NCBI RefSeq assembly: GCF_004784465.1
Contig: NZ_SRRU01000005.1
Span: 248,001-312,000, forward strand
Direction of reading: 5' to 3'
Source: Streptomyces griseoluteus
GTDB lineage: Bacteria > Actinomycetota > Actinomycetes > Streptomycetales > Streptomycetaceae
DNA length: 64,000 nucleotides
The translations under genes and the position numbers were made by a program. Position 1 is the first letter of the stretch. Each line of letters starts with the position of its first letter. Below the pieces are notes generated by a model. That model searched no databases and was not told the DNA's origin. It was given only the letters and a program-made list of their open reading frames with translations. This document shows, one piece after another, positions 25,633 through 34,984 of the stretch.

Positions 25633-26526
25633 CTACGCGAACACGACGGTCCGGCGCCCGTTGAGCAGAATCCTCCGCTCCGCATGCCACTTCACCGCCC
25701 GGGCCAACGCCTGACACTCCACGTCCCGCCCGATGGCCACCAGCTGGTCGGGCCGCAGCTCATGCCCCACCCGCTCGACCTCCTGCTCGATGATCGGCCC
25801 CTCGTCGAGATCCGCGGTCACGTAGTGCGCGGTGGCCCCGATCAGCTTCACTCCCCGCTCATGGGCCTGGTGGTAAGGCTTCGCCCCCTTGAAGCTGGGC
25901 AGGAACGAGTGGTGGATGTTGATGATCCGTCCGCTGAGCGCCTTGCAGAGATCGTCCGACAGCACCTGCATGTACCGCGCGAGAACCACCAGCTCGACCC
26001 CCTCCTCCCGCACCAGCTCCAGCAGCCGCGCCTCCGCCTGCGCCTTGGTGTCCCGCGTCACCGGGATGTGGTGGAAGGGGATGTTGTACGACCCCACCAG
26101 CTCCTCGAAGTCCGTGTGGTTGGACACCACGGCCGCGATCTCCACCGGCAGCGCCCCGGTGCCGGCCCGGAACAGCAGGTCGTTCAGGCAGTGCCCGAAC
26201 TTGCTGACCATCAGCACGATCCGCATCTTCTGGTCGCCCCGGCTGATCTGCCAGTCCATGTGGAAGGAGTCACCGATCGCGGCGAAGCTCGCCCGCAGCT
26301 TCTCCAGCGTGACGTGGGCCTCCGCCGAGAAGTGGACGCGCATGAAGAACAGACCCGTGTCGTGATCGCCGAACTGCTGGCTGTCCTCGATGTTGCAGCC
26401 GGTCATGAAGAGGTAGCTCGACACGGCGTGCACGATGCCCTTTTTGTCCGGGCAGGAGAGGGTGAGGACGTACTGGTCCGCCAGGGTGTCGGCCGTGGCG
26501 GCGGCTCGGCTGGGCTGCTCGTTCAT
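25633..26526 (-). CDS. purU: PurU, formyltetrahydrofolate deformylase
   Basis: A 297-residue enzyme. Residues ~18-90 form an ACT regulatory domain (YVLTLSCPDKKGIVHAVSSY). Residues ~100-297 are the formyltransferase-fold catalytic domain, with the substrate motif INIHHSFLPSFKGAKPY and the catalytic aspartate in ADLDEGPIIEQ. PurU hydrolyses 10-formyl-THF to THF and formate, balancing the one-carbon pool and supplying formate for purine synthesis. ATG 26526 gives the family length. Confidence 0.95.
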   Translation of the reverse strand: MNEQPSRAAATADTLADQYVLTLSCPDKKGIVHAVSSYLFMTGCNIEDSQQFGDHDTGLFFMRVHFSAEAHVTLEKLRASFAAIGDSFHMDWQISRGDQKMRIVLMVSKFGHCLNDLLFRAGTGALPVEIAAVVSNHTDFEELVGSYNIPFHHIPVTRDTKAQAEARLLELVREEGVELVVLARYMQVLSDDLCKALSGRIINIHHSFLPSFKGAKPYHQAHERGVKLIGATAHYVTADLDEGPIIEQEVERVGHELRPDQLVAIGRDVECQALARAVKWHAERRILLNGRRTVVFA

Positions 26527-26596
26527 GCACTACACGATCTCACGCCGGGCAGCCCGGCCGGGGCCCGTGTCCGTCAGCCGGACGCCGGGCGGGTCC

Positions 26597-27097
26597 TCAG
26601 ACGGCGGTGGTCAGGATGCGCAGCGCCTCCAGGCTGCGCGGGGCCGCCGCCGGGTCGTCGCCGTCGCTGGCGGCGAGGCGCAGATGGGCGTCCTGGGCGG
26701 CCCGTACCGCCTCCGGCCACTGCGGGTGCTCCAGGTAGACGGCGACCGGGGCGTCCGGGCCGACCTGGTGCATGATCCGCAGCACCCGCAGCACGGCGGT
26801 GTCCACCAGCGCCGCCTCCTGCGAGTCCCGGAAGATGGTGCCGACGTATTTCTCGGCCGACCAGTTGTCCAGCCAGGTGTCCTCGACCAGCCGGTAGACC
26901 GCGTCGGTGACGTCCCCGTACCCCTCCACGCCCGCGAGCCAGACGTCGCGCTGGAAGGCCGGGTCGGAGAGCATGTGCAGCGCGGAGCGCACGTTGCTGC
27001 GCCAGCGCCACCACGGCATGTCGTTAAGCGGCATGCCGCCCATGGTGGAGGAGCGACGGCCGCGACGGGAAGAGTTCTCCGAACCTTGCACGGTCAT
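26597..27097 (-). CDS. Conserved hypothetical protein (helical, ~166 aa)
   Basis: I do not recognise this family by name. The product is mainly helical, with aromatic blocks NDMPWWRWRSNVRSALHML and LVEDTWLDNWSAEKYVGTI. No signal, membrane segment or catalytic motif is evident. ATG 27097 was preferred, with GGGGA about ten bases upstream; a GTG at 27115 would add six residues. It is one gene upstream in sense of purU, 70 bases away, and diverges from a lipoprotein gene. Confidence 0.65.
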   Translation of the reverse strand: MTVQGSENSSRRGRRSSTMGGMPLNDMPWWRWRSNVRSALHMLSDPAFQRDVWLAGVEGYGDVTDAVYRLVEDTWLDNWSAEKYVGTIFRDSQEAALVDTAVLRVLRIMHQVGPDAPVAVYLEHPQWPEAVRAAQDAHLRLAASDGDDPAAAPRSLEALRILTTAV

Positions 27098-27214
27098 CGA
27101 TCGTACGTTCCCCACAACATCGGCAACATCCGCCCCCGGTGTTCACCGTCGTGTCACCCACAGTCGACCGGACGTCACTCCCCGGTTGGCGATGTGCGGG
27201 AATCGTGGCGGCCC

Positions 27215-28534
27215 ATGACCGGCAGGCGACACACCCCCGACAGCTCCCCCTCCTCCCCCCGGCCTCGGCGGGCCACCCGGTACGCGGGCGCGCTGGCCCT
27301 CTGTACCGCGCTGACCGCCGGCTGCGGGACCGTGCCCGGCACGGACGTCGGCGCCGGGGACGGCACGGTCCGGGTGATGACCTGGGCGCCGCAGAACACC
27401 AGCGCCACCAACAAGCCCGGCATGCCCGCGATGGCCCGCGCGTACGCGAAGTGGCTCAACAAGCAGGGCGGGGTCGGCGGCCGCACGCTCACCGTGCTGA
27501 CCTGCAACGAGCACAACGACAGCGTGGGCGCCGCCAAGTGCGCCCGGCGCGCGGCGGCGGAGAACGTGGTCGCGGTCGTCGGCTCCTACAGCCAGTTCGG
27601 CGACTCCTTCCTCGCTCCGCTGGAGAGCGCGGGCATCCCCTACATCGGCGGCTACGGCGTCACCAGCGACGAGTTCACCGGCCCGTACTCCTACCCGGTC
27701 AACGGCGGCCAGCCCGCGCTGCTGGCGGGGCTCGGGGAGGCGCTCGCGGCGGGCTGCGGCCCGGTCGCGCTGGTGCGGCCGGACAGCATCGCCGGGGACC
27801 AGCTGCCCGCGCTGCTCGACTCGGGTCTGAAGGCGGGCGGCCACCCGGCGGCCACCGACCAGCTGGCCGCCGAGGACGCCACCGAGTACGGCGACCAGGC
27901 CGAGCGGGCCTTACGCGGCGCCACCGCCGACCCGGCGCGCAAGGGGTGCGTGGTGCCCGCGCTCGGGGACCGCACCGACACGTTCATGGACTCCTTCCGC
28001 CGTGCCCGCGCCGGCCACGCCCCGGTGCGCACGGCGACCGTGCTGGGCAGCGTCGACCAGACGGAGATCAACGCGACCGGCGGCGCCTCCGGCCCGTACG
28101 AGGGGGCGTACATCACGGGCTGGTACCCGGTGGCGTCCGATCCGCGCTGGAACCCGATGAAGCAGGTGATCAGCGAGGAGGCGTTCGGCGACAACAGCAT
28201 CGACCCGGCCGACGCCGGGGTGCAGACCACCTGGATCGCCTACACCGTGCTGCGGGCCGCGCTGGAGCGGATCGGCGACGGCGACGTGACCCCGGACGCG
28301 GTGCGCCACACCCTGGACGACGGGCTGAAGGTGTCCACCGGCGGGCTGACCCCGACCCTGCACTGGCCGGACGAGACCCGGCTCGCGACGGTCGGCTTCC
28401 CGCGTCTGGTCAACGCCGACGTCACCCTCCAGGTGGTCCGGGAGGGCAGGCTGACCACCGTCCGGCGGGGCAGCACGGGGGCCGCCGCGGGCGGCGACAT
28501 GACACGGACGCTGGAGAGCGCGGACGTGGGCTGA
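27215..28534 (+). CDS. Periplasmic-binding-type lipoprotein (branched-chain amino acid class)
   Basis: A 439-residue secreted protein. Its signal peptide ends in a lipobox LTAGC, so it should be lipid-anchored outside the membrane. The mature part follows the type I leucine/isoleucine/valine-binding fold: KPGMPAMARAYAKWLNKQGG, then NVVAVVGSYSQFGDSFLAPLES and YEGAYITGWYP. No permease or ATPase gene is adjacent, so it may serve a distant ABC system or be a sensor. The ATG at 27215 is favoured because the signal peptide begins there. Confidence 0.82.
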   Translation: MTGRRHTPDSSPSSPRPRRATRYAGALALCTALTAGCGTVPGTDVGAGDGTVRVMTWAPQNTSATNKPGMPAMARAYAKWLNKQGGVGGRTLTVLTCNEHNDSVGAAKCARRAAAENVVAVVGSYSQFGDSFLAPLESAGIPYIGGYGVTSDEFTGPYSYPVNGGQPALLAGLGEALAAGCGPVALVRPDSIAGDQLPALLDSGLKAGGHPAATDQLAAEDATEYGDQAERALRGATADPARKGCVVPALGDRTDTFMDSFRRARAGHAPVRTATVLGSVDQTEINATGGASGPYEGAYITGWYPVASDPRWNPMKQVISEEAFGDNSIDPADAGVQTTWIAYTVLRAALERIGDGDVTPDAVRHTLDDGLKVSTGGLTPTLHWPDETRLATVGFPRLVNADVTLQVVREGRLTTVRRGSTGAAAGGDMTRTLESADVG

Positions 28535-28555
28535 CCCCCGGCCCGCGCCCGGACC

Positions 28556-30022
28556 TCAGAGCTGGGTCGGCTGGCGGGTGGTGAGCCCGTACTTGGTGGC
28601 GATGGCGTTCCAGAGCTCGGCCGCACGCTTCTTCTCGATCGTGGCCGTACCGCTGGCTTGGCCGGCCGCTCGGCCATGATCTGTGAGGCGGGCGTGGCCC
28701 TTGCCGCAGACCTTCTTGCTCTTGGCCTGAGCGGCCCACATCGCGTAGTGGTTGTCCGCCGAGGCCGACGCCTGCCACGCCTTGGTCAGCGCCGCGTTCA
28801 GCTCGGCGTTGTTCGGCAGCTTGTCCACGGACAGCTTGCCGAGCCGGGTGACCAGGTCGGCGCGCTGCTGGGCGGCGCCGCGCAGGTCGGCGGCGGCCTG
28901 GTCGAGGTTCTGGCACTGCCTGATGCGCTCGACCGCCTGGATCACGGTGGAGCGGCTGCTGCCGCTGTCGGCGAGCAGCTTGTCCAGCTCGGCCGCCTGC
29001 GGCTGGGCCGGGTCGGCGGCCGACGCGGACGGCGAGGGCTTCTCGCTGGCCGGGGTGGAGGAGGCGACCGGCCGGTTGTCGTCGCCGTCGTCACCGCCGC
29101 CGCTGAGCAGGGCGCCCGCGCCGATGCCGAGGACGACGATGCCGACGCCGACGGCCGCGATCAGCGGCACCCGCGAACCGGTACGGCCGCCACCGCGCCG
29201 TCCGCCGTCGTCGTCGTGGTCCATCGGCGGCCGGTAGGCGGGCTGAGCCGAGACCATGGGCGCCGGCGGACGCGGGTCCGGGGCCGGGACGCGCGGCATC
29301 TGCTGGGTCGAGCCCTGGGCGGCGCCGGCGCCGTACTGGGTGCCCCGGAAGAGGTTGTCGAACTCGGCGGGCGGCTGCCGGTCGGCGTCGTCGGCACCGG
29401 CCTGGTAGGGCGGGATGTACTGGGTGGCCGCCTCGTCCGGCCGCTGCTGCGGGTAGCCCTGACGGCCGTCGTTTCCGGTGGCCTCGGGCGGCAGCGCGCC
29501 CGACGCCACCGGAGGTATGTACTGCGTCGCGGCCTGGTCGGTGCCGCCGGAGGGGACCGGGGGAAGGTACTGGGTCGCGCCCTCGGGGCCCTGGCCAGCG
29601 CCGGGGCCCACCGGCGGCATGAACTGGGTGGCCGCCTCGTCCATCGGCGGCAGCGGCGCGGACTGCTGCGGATAGCCGTCGTTGCCGTACCCCTGGTGCT
29701 GCTGGGGGTAGGGCTGCGCGCCGCCGTAGCCCTGCGCGTCGTAGGCGGGGCCCTCGGGCGGCATCGGGCCGGGACCGGACGGCTGCTGCGGGGTCTGCCA
29801 CTCCTGCGCGGCGGCCGGGGGCCAGCCCTGGCCCTGCTGGTGCTGGGGCTGCTGCTGGTCCTGGCCGGGGCCCCAGGAGCCGCCCCAGGGCTGGCCGCCC
29901 GGGGGTACCGCGGGTGTCCCCGTCATGCCCGGCAGCAGGGGCTCCCCTCCGTCGGAGGGCAGCACGATGCCTTCGTGCGCGGGTCGCGCCGAGGGCTCAT
30001 CGCCCTGTCCACTCTGCGTCAC
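28556..30022 (-). CDS. Pro/Gln-rich single-pass membrane protein with TQ repeats
   Basis: A 488-residue protein. Residues ~1-270 are a low-complexity cytoplasmic region rich in Pro, Gln and Gly, with repeated motifs DEAATQFMPP, EGATQYLPP, QAATQYIPP and EAATQYIPP, plus weaker RGTQYGAG and GSTQQMP. One membrane segment (RVPLIAAVGVGIVVLGIGAG) follows at ~285-310. The remaining extracellular part has a Ser/Pro linker and a helical domain with two cysteines (RIRQCQNL, KKVCGKGH). Each TQ lies in the same acidic/Ala-before, aromatic-after setting, which looks like a Ser/Thr kinase or FHA target. The function is unknown. Confidence 0.75.
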   Translation of the reverse strand: MTQSGQGDEPSARPAHEGIVLPSDGGEPLLPGMTGTPAVPPGGQPWGGSWGPGQDQQQPQHQQGQGWPPAAAQEWQTPQQPSGPGPMPPEGPAYDAQGYGGAQPYPQQHQGYGNDGYPQQSAPLPPMDEAATQFMPPVGPGAGQGPEGATQYLPPVPSGGTDQAATQYIPPVASGALPPEATGNDGRQGYPQQRPDEAATQYIPPYQAGADDADRQPPAEFDNLFRGTQYGAGAAQGSTQQMPRVPAPDPRPPAPMVSAQPAYRPPMDHDDDGGRRGGGRTGSRVPLIAAVGVGIVVLGIGAGALLSGGGDDGDDNRPVASSTPASEKPSPSASAADPAQPQAAELDKLLADSGSSRSTVIQAVERIRQCQNLDQAAADLRGAAQQRADLVTRLGKLSVDKLPNNAELNAALTKAWQASASADNHYAMWAAQAKSKKVCGKGHARLTDHGRAAGQASGTATIEKKRAAELWNAIATKYGLTTRQPTQL

Positions 30023-30102
30023 CGGGACTCCTGCGATTGAAGGACGTTCGGAATCGTCGGCTCACGCTACCGGGTCCGCGGAGCCCGGTGCCACGCAGCT
30101 CA

Positions 30103-30140
30103 GCGCCCGAGTGCCCTTTCCCACAAGGGCACTCGGGCGC
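30103..30140. terminator. Perfect 16-bp hairpin terminator
   Basis: GCGCCCGAGTGCCCTT (30103-30118) is fully complementary to AAGGGCACTCGGGCGC (30125-30140) with a six-base loop. It follows the stop of the TPR regulator gene and precedes the TQ-repeat gene on the same strand. Confidence 0.85.
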
Positions 30141-30149
30141 ACCGACTGT

Positions 30150-31535
30150 TCAGGCGGCCTGCCGGACGTCGAGCCGCGCTCCGAACTCCCGCACCACCGC
30201 CTCGTCCCGGAAGGGCTGCAACCGCTGCTGGAGGTCCTCCAGGTACTCGGTGCCGCGCTCGGAGCGGAGCGTCTCCAGCAGCTCCACGGCCTTCATGCCG
30301 GTGCCGCACGCCTGCTCGATCTCGCGCTGCTGCACCTGGGCCGTGGCGAGGAGCACATAGCCGATGGCCCGGCGCCGGGCCCGCGAGACGGGGTGCCGCT
30401 CCAGCGCCTGCCGGGCGTATCTCGCGGCGGCCTCGGCCTGTCCGAGGTCACGGTGGCAGTGCGCCAACTCGTCGGCCAGATAGGCCTCGTCGAAGTGGGC
30501 GATCCACACCGGGTCGTCGCCGTGGGAGGCGTCCGCCCGCTCCAGCGCCGCGATGGCCCGCCCGGCGGACGCCTGTGCGGCGCGCACATCGCCCAGTACG
30601 GCGTGCCCGCGCGCCTCGGCCGCGTGGAACATCGACTCCGCGCGCGGGGTGACCCGGCCCCGGGCGCCCTCCTGGGCGGCGCGCGCCAACTGGGCGATCT
30701 CGCGCGGGTTTCCGAGTTCGGCGGCGAGGTGGCTCATGGAGGCGGCCAGTACATAACCGCCGTACCCCCGGTCCCCGGCCGCCTGCGCCAGGCGCAGCGA
30801 CTGGATGTAGTACCGCTGGGCCAGGCCCGGCTGGCCGGTGTCGACCGCCATGTACCCGGCCAGCTCGGTCAACCGGGCCACGGCGGCGAAGAGTTCCCGC
30901 CCGACCGCCTCCCGGTAGGAGCCGGCGAGCAGGCCGGAGACCACGCTGTTGAGGTAGTGCACGACGACCGGGCGCACATGCCCGCTGCCGTACTGGTGGT
31001 CGAGGTCGACCAGCGCCTGGGTCATCGAGCGCACGGCCGCCACGTCGGCCTGGCCCACGCGCGGGCCCGCCTGCCGGGCCACCTGGGCGTCCGGCGCCGA
31101 GATCAGCCAGTCCCGGCTGGGCTCGACCAGGGCGGAGGCGGCGACCGAGGAGCCGGACAGGAAGTCGCGCCGCCCCACGTCGCTGCGCCACAGCTCGCAG
31201 ACCTGCTCGATGGCCCCGAGGACCGTCGGGGAGAACTGCAGGCCCACGCCGGAGGCGAGGTTCTTGCCGTTGGCCATGCCGATCTCGTCGATCGTGACCG
31301 TACGGCCGAGCTTGCGGCCGAGCGCCTCCGCGATGATCGCCGGGGCGCGTCCGCGCGGCTGCTGGCCGCGCAGCCAGCGGGCCACGGAGGTCTTGTCGTA
31401 GCGCAGGTCGAGTCCGTGCTCGGCGCCGCACATGTTGACCCGCCGGGCCAGCCCCGCGTTCGAGCACCCCGCTTCCTGGATGAGTGCCTGCAGCCGTTCG
31501 TTCGGCTGCCTCGCCACTAGCGGCCTCGCGGCCAT
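30150..31535 (-). CDS. HTH/TPR-type regulator (NsdA-like)
   Basis: A 461-residue cytosolic protein. The N-terminus (~10-75) is a lambda-repressor-like helix-turn-helix region (GLARRVNMCGAEHGLDLRYD, RWLRGQQPRGRAP). The C-terminal ~250 residues are TPR-like helical repeats. This resembles the NsdA-type regulators of Streptomyces, one of which negatively affects sporulation and antibiotic production in S. coelicolor. I judge family membership likely but not orthology. It is terminated by a perfect hairpin. Confidence 0.75.
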   Translation of the reverse strand: MAARPLVARQPNERLQALIQEAGCSNAGLARRVNMCGAEHGLDLRYDKTSVARWLRGQQPRGRAPAIIAEALGRKLGRTVTIDEIGMANGKNLASGVGLQFSPTVLGAIEQVCELWRSDVGRRDFLSGSSVAASALVEPSRDWLISAPDAQVARQAGPRVGQADVAAVRSMTQALVDLDHQYGSGHVRPVVVHYLNSVVSGLLAGSYREAVGRELFAAVARLTELAGYMAVDTGQPGLAQRYYIQSLRLAQAAGDRGYGGYVLAASMSHLAAELGNPREIAQLARAAQEGARGRVTPRAESMFHAAEARGHAVLGDVRAAQASAGRAIAALERADASHGDDPVWIAHFDEAYLADELAHCHRDLGQAEAAARYARQALERHPVSRARRRAIGYVLLATAQVQQREIEQACGTGMKAVELLETLRSERGTEYLEDLQQRLQPFRDEAVVREFGARLDVRQAA

Positions 31536-31784
31536 GCGCTACCCCCTGCGAACCCCTGGAGCGTGAAGATCACTGGTCGTTCCGGTCTGCAGATCACTTC
31601 CCAGTCGACATAACGTCAATGCGCGACATGTGCGGTTTGCCGGGGTAAAGCCGTCTCCCCCGCGCGCCCTGTGCCTACCCGCGCCGCCCGTTCGCCTCTC
31701 CCGCGCGCCCCCGCCCGTGCTCCCGTGCGCCCCGGCGACCGGGCCGGTGTGCCGCCCCGGCGCACGGCCGGGCCGTAACTCCGG

Positions 31785-32462
31785 GTGGACGCGGCAGTTG
31801 AGTGGGACGTGGACGAGACGACCGCGGGCCCCGAGACGGCCCGGATTCCGCGCCCGCGCGGGGGATCGCTGGTGGAGACCGCCGTTGCGTACGCCGAGGA
31901 GCGGCACTGGGACGTGCTGGCGGGCAGTTGGCTGGTGGACGCGGGCGGCGTCCGGTACTGCTCCTGCGGCGACACCGTCTGTCCCGCGCCCGGCGCGCAC
32001 CCCACGCGCCCCGACTGGGCGACGCGCGCCACCGGCAGCCCGGCGGTCGTCCGGGAGATGTGGCGGGAGCAGCCCTCGGCGTCGATCCTGCTGCCGACCG
32101 GCCGCACCTTCGACGCGCTGTCCGTTCCGGAGAGCGCCGGGTTCCTGGCGCTGGCCCGGATGCGGCGCATGGATCTGAACCTCGGCCCGGTGACCCTCAC
32201 CCCGGACCGGCGCATGCAGTTCCTCGTGCTGCCGGGCGGCGCGGCGAAGGCGCCGGAGCTGGTGCGGCAGGTCGGCTGGGCGGCGGCCGCGCGCGATCTG
32301 GTCGCGCTGGGCGACGGGCGGTACCTGGCGGCGCCGCCGACCCGGATCGGTTCACGGGGCGCGGTGCAGTGGGCGTGCCGCCCGACGCCGGCCAACCGGT
32401 GGCTGCCGGACGCGGAGGAACTGATCCCGCCGCTGGCGTACGCCTGCAACCAGGACTGCTGA
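31785..32462 (+). CDS. Bifunctional primase/polymerase N-terminal-like protein
   Basis: A 225-residue protein resembling the stand-alone prim-pol N-terminal domain (Prim-Pol superfamily) found in many Streptomyces chromosomes. Supporting features are the start ETAVAYAEERHWDVLAG, the zinc-like CSCGDTVC cluster, and the LPTGRTFDAL block. The acidic catalytic pair typical of active prim-pol is not obvious beyond FDAL, and no helicase domain is attached, so polymerase activity is uncertain. The GTG 31785 start has no good ribosome site; GTG 31809 is an alternative. Confidence 0.7.
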   Translation: MDAAVEWDVDETTAGPETARIPRPRGGSLVETAVAYAEERHWDVLAGSWLVDAGGVRYCSCGDTVCPAPGAHPTRPDWATRATGSPAVVREMWREQPSASILLPTGRTFDALSVPESAGFLALARMRRMDLNLGPVTLTPDRRMQFLVLPGGAAKAPELVRQVGWAAAARDLVALGDGRYLAAPPTRIGSRGAVQWACRPTPANRWLPDAEELIPPLAYACNQDC

Positions 32463-32519
32463 GCACTGCCCGGGCTTCGCGGTTCCGCCGCACGGGTCCC
32501 CCGGCGAGGGCCGTCACCG

Positions 32520-32525
32520 TAGGGT
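32520..32525 (+). promoter_or_regulatory. -10 box TAGGGT before ABC operon
   Basis: TAGGGT ends seven bases before ATG 32533 and no ribosome site is visible, consistent with a leaderless operon start. Confidence 0.45.
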
Positions 32526-32532
32526 TTCCGTC

Positions 32533-33309
32533 ATGACGGAGGCAGCGGTACGGGTACGGGGACTCTGGAAGCAGTTCGGGCAGCATGTCGCGGTGGGCGG
32601 CATCGACCTCGATCTGCCGGCCGGGAAGTTCATCGGGCTGGTCGGCCCGAACGGGGCGGGCAAGACCACCACCCTGTCGATGGTCACCGGTCTGCTCCGG
32701 CCCGATCAGGGGTCCGTCGAGATCGTGGGGCACGACGTGTGGCAGGACCCGGTGGCGGTGAAGTCCCGGATCGGGGTGCTGCCGGAGGGACTGCGGCTGT
32801 TCGAGCGCCTGTCCGGGCGTGAACTGCTGGCCTACAGCGGGCGGTTGCGGGGGCTGCCGGGGGCGGAGGTGGACAAGCGGGCCACCCAGTTGCTGGACGT
32901 GCTGGACCTCGCCGGGTCGCAGCACAAGCTCGTCGTCGACTACTCGACCGGCATGCGCAAGAAGATCGGGCTCGCCGCGGCCCTGCTGCACAACCCCGAA
33001 GTGCTGTTCCTGGACGAGCCGTTCGAGGGCGTCGACCCGGTCTCCGCGCAGATCATCCGGGGTGTGCTGGAGCGGTACACCGCGTCCGGCGCGACCGTGG
33101 TGTTCTCCTCGCACGTGATGGAGCTGGTGGAGTCGCTGTGTGACTGGGTCGCGGTGCTGGCCGCCGGACGCATCCGGGCGACCGGGACGCTGGCGGAGGT
33201 GCGCGGGGAGCACCCGACCCTGCAGGCCGCGTTCCTGGAGCTGGTGGGCGCGAGCGGGCGGGACGCCGGGTCCGATCTGGACTGGCTCGGCGGCGGGGCG
33301 GTCCGATGA
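32533..33309 (+). CDS. ABC transporter ATP-binding protein
   Basis: A 258-residue ATPase. Walker A GPNGAGKTTT (~38), signature YSTGMRKKIGLAAALL (~138), Walker B VLFLDEPFEGVD (~158) and switch region FSSHVMELVESL. The signature motif has Thr in place of the usual second Gly-flanking Gly (STGM rather than SGGQ), a common form in exporters of the ABC-2/ABC-A group. It overlaps the permease gene by four bases, forming a two-gene operon. The substrate is unknown. Confidence 0.92.
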   Translation: MTEAAVRVRGLWKQFGQHVAVGGIDLDLPAGKFIGLVGPNGAGKTTTLSMVTGLLRPDQGSVEIVGHDVWQDPVAVKSRIGVLPEGLRLFERLSGRELLAYSGRLRGLPGAEVDKRATQLLDVLDLAGSQHKLVVDYSTGMRKKIGLAAALLHNPEVLFLDEPFEGVDPVSAQIIRGVLERYTASGATVVFSSHVMELVESLCDWVAVLAAGRIRATGTLAEVRGEHPTLQAAFLELVGASGRDAGSDLDWLGGGAVR

Positions 33310-34904
33310 CGACCGCGACGCCCGCCTCCGCGACCTCGGTACTGGTCCGGCTGAAGCTGTCCCTGCTGCGCAACGGGCTGCGCCAGTCCACGGGCCGGCG
33401 CGCCGCGTTCGTCGCCTCGGCGGTGCTCACCCTGGTCTTCGCGCTGCTGCAACTGCTGGGCTTCGTCGCCCTGCGCTTCCAGTCCCACCCGGAGTCCGTC
33501 GCCGTGCCCGGTGTGGCGGTGCTGGCGCTGGGCTGGGCGGTGATGCCGCTGTTCTTCCCCGGCGGCGACGAAACCCTCGACCCGACCCGCCTGGTCATGC
33601 TCCCCCTGCGGCCCCGGACGCTGGTACGGGGGCTGCTCGCGGCCTCGCTGGTCGGCATCGGCCCGGTGTTCACCCTGCTGGTGCTGGCGGGCTGCGGGCT
33701 GGCGCTGGCGCACGGAGCGGGCTGGGCCTTCGCGGTCGTGGGGGTCGCGCTGGCGCTGCTGACCTGCGTGGCGCTGGCGCGGGCGGTCGCCGCGGCCAAC
33801 GTCCGCCTGCTGACCAGCCGCAAGGGCCGCGACCTTGCCGTACTGAGCGGGCTGGTCATCGCCATCGGCGCCCAGCTCGTCAACTTCGGTGCGCAGCGGC
33901 TCGGTTCGGGCGGACTCGGCCGACTCCGGCCGGTCGCCGACGTGCTGGCCTGGGTACCGCCCGCGTCCGCGCTGGGCGCGGTCCGCTCGGCGAGCGAGGG
34001 GTCGTACGGGGTGGCGCTGGCGCAACTCGCCCTGTGCGCAGTGCTTCTGGTGCTGCTGGTCGGGGCGTGGGCGCGGAGTCTGACCCGGCTGATGACCTCA
34101 CCCGACGGTTCCACGCTCCAGGCGGCCGACGACGGTGGCCGTGACCGCGCCTCGGCGGGGCTTGCCCGGCTGCTGCCGGCCGGGCGCACGGGGGCCGTGA
34201 TGGAGCGGACGCTGCGCTACATCTGGCGCGACCCGAAGACCAAGGCGGCGTGGGTGACCTCGCTGGCGATCGGACTGATCGTGCCGGTGTTCAACGCCAT
34301 CCAGGGCACCGGCTCGCTGTACTTCGCGTGCTTCGCCTCCGGGATGCTCGGCATCCAGATGTACAACCAGTTCGGGCAGGACACCTCCGCGTTCTGGATG
34401 GTGGCGATGACCGTCTCCTCCCCGCGCGACGCCTACGCCGAGCTGCGCGGGCGGGCGCTGGCCCTGCTGCTGATCACCCTGCCGTACGCCACCCTCGTCA
34501 CCGTGGTCACCACCGCGCTGCTGGGCGACTGGTCGCGCCTCCCCGAGGTGCTGGGCCTCTCCCTCGCCCTGCTCGGCGCCATGCTCGCCACCGGCGCCTG
34601 GACCTCGGCCCGCTCCCCCTACTCGATACCGCAGGAGGGCCACAAGAACGTCGCCCCCGGCCAGGCGGGCCTCGCCTGGATCTCCATCTTCGGCGGCATG
34701 GTCGCCTCGGCTCTGCTCTGCTCCCCGGTGATCGCGGCGACGATCTGGCTGAACATCAGCGACGGGGGCGCCCAGTGGTCCTGGCTGCTCCTCCCCGTGG
34801 GCGCCGCCTACGGGGCCGCCCTGACCCTGACGGGCCTCCGCCTGGCAGCCCCGAGAACGGCTGCCCGGCTCCCGGAGATCCTGGCAGCGGTCAGCAAGGG
34901 CTAG
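33306..34904 (+). CDS. ABC transporter permease (large, ~12 segments)
   Basis: A 532-residue polytopic protein with membrane segments grouped in two halves (about residues 25-260 and 315-525). Between them is a cytosolic stretch, SPDGSTLQAADDGGRDRASAG, followed by GAVMERTLRYIWRDPKTKAA, a typical cytosolic element before the second half of large exporter permeases. The size fits permeases that act as a single fused subunit. It starts inside the last codons of the ATPase gene. Confidence 0.87.
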   Translation: MTTATPASATSVLVRLKLSLLRNGLRQSTGRRAAFVASAVLTLVFALLQLLGFVALRFQSHPESVAVPGVAVLALGWAVMPLFFPGGDETLDPTRLVMLPLRPRTLVRGLLAASLVGIGPVFTLLVLAGCGLALAHGAGWAFAVVGVALALLTCVALARAVAAANVRLLTSRKGRDLAVLSGLVIAIGAQLVNFGAQRLGSGGLGRLRPVADVLAWVPPASALGAVRSASEGSYGVALAQLALCAVLLVLLVGAWARSLTRLMTSPDGSTLQAADDGGRDRASAGLARLLPAGRTGAVMERTLRYIWRDPKTKAAWVTSLAIGLIVPVFNAIQGTGSLYFACFASGMLGIQMYNQFGQDTSAFWMVAMTVSSPRDAYAELRGRALALLLITLPYATLVTVVTTALLGDWSRLPEVLGLSLALLGAMLATGAWTSARSPYSIPQEGHKNVAPGQAGLAWISIFGGMVASALLCSPVIAATIWLNISDGGAQWSWLLLPVGAAYGAALTLTGLRLAAPRTAARLPEILAAVSKG

Positions 34905-34921
34905 ACGGCACCGGTTCGGCG

Positions 34922-34954
34922 GAGGGGGCTCGCCTCAGGAGGGCGAGTCCCCTC
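34922..34954. terminator. Hairpin terminator between convergent genes
   Basis: GAGGGGGCTCGCC (34922-34934) pairs with GGCGAGTCCCCTC (34942-34954), with one G-T pair and a seven-base loop. It serves the ABC operon and the convergent hydrolase gene. Confidence 0.7.
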
Positions 34955-34984
34955 GCGCCCCGCCGACCGAATGCGGATCGCCCT

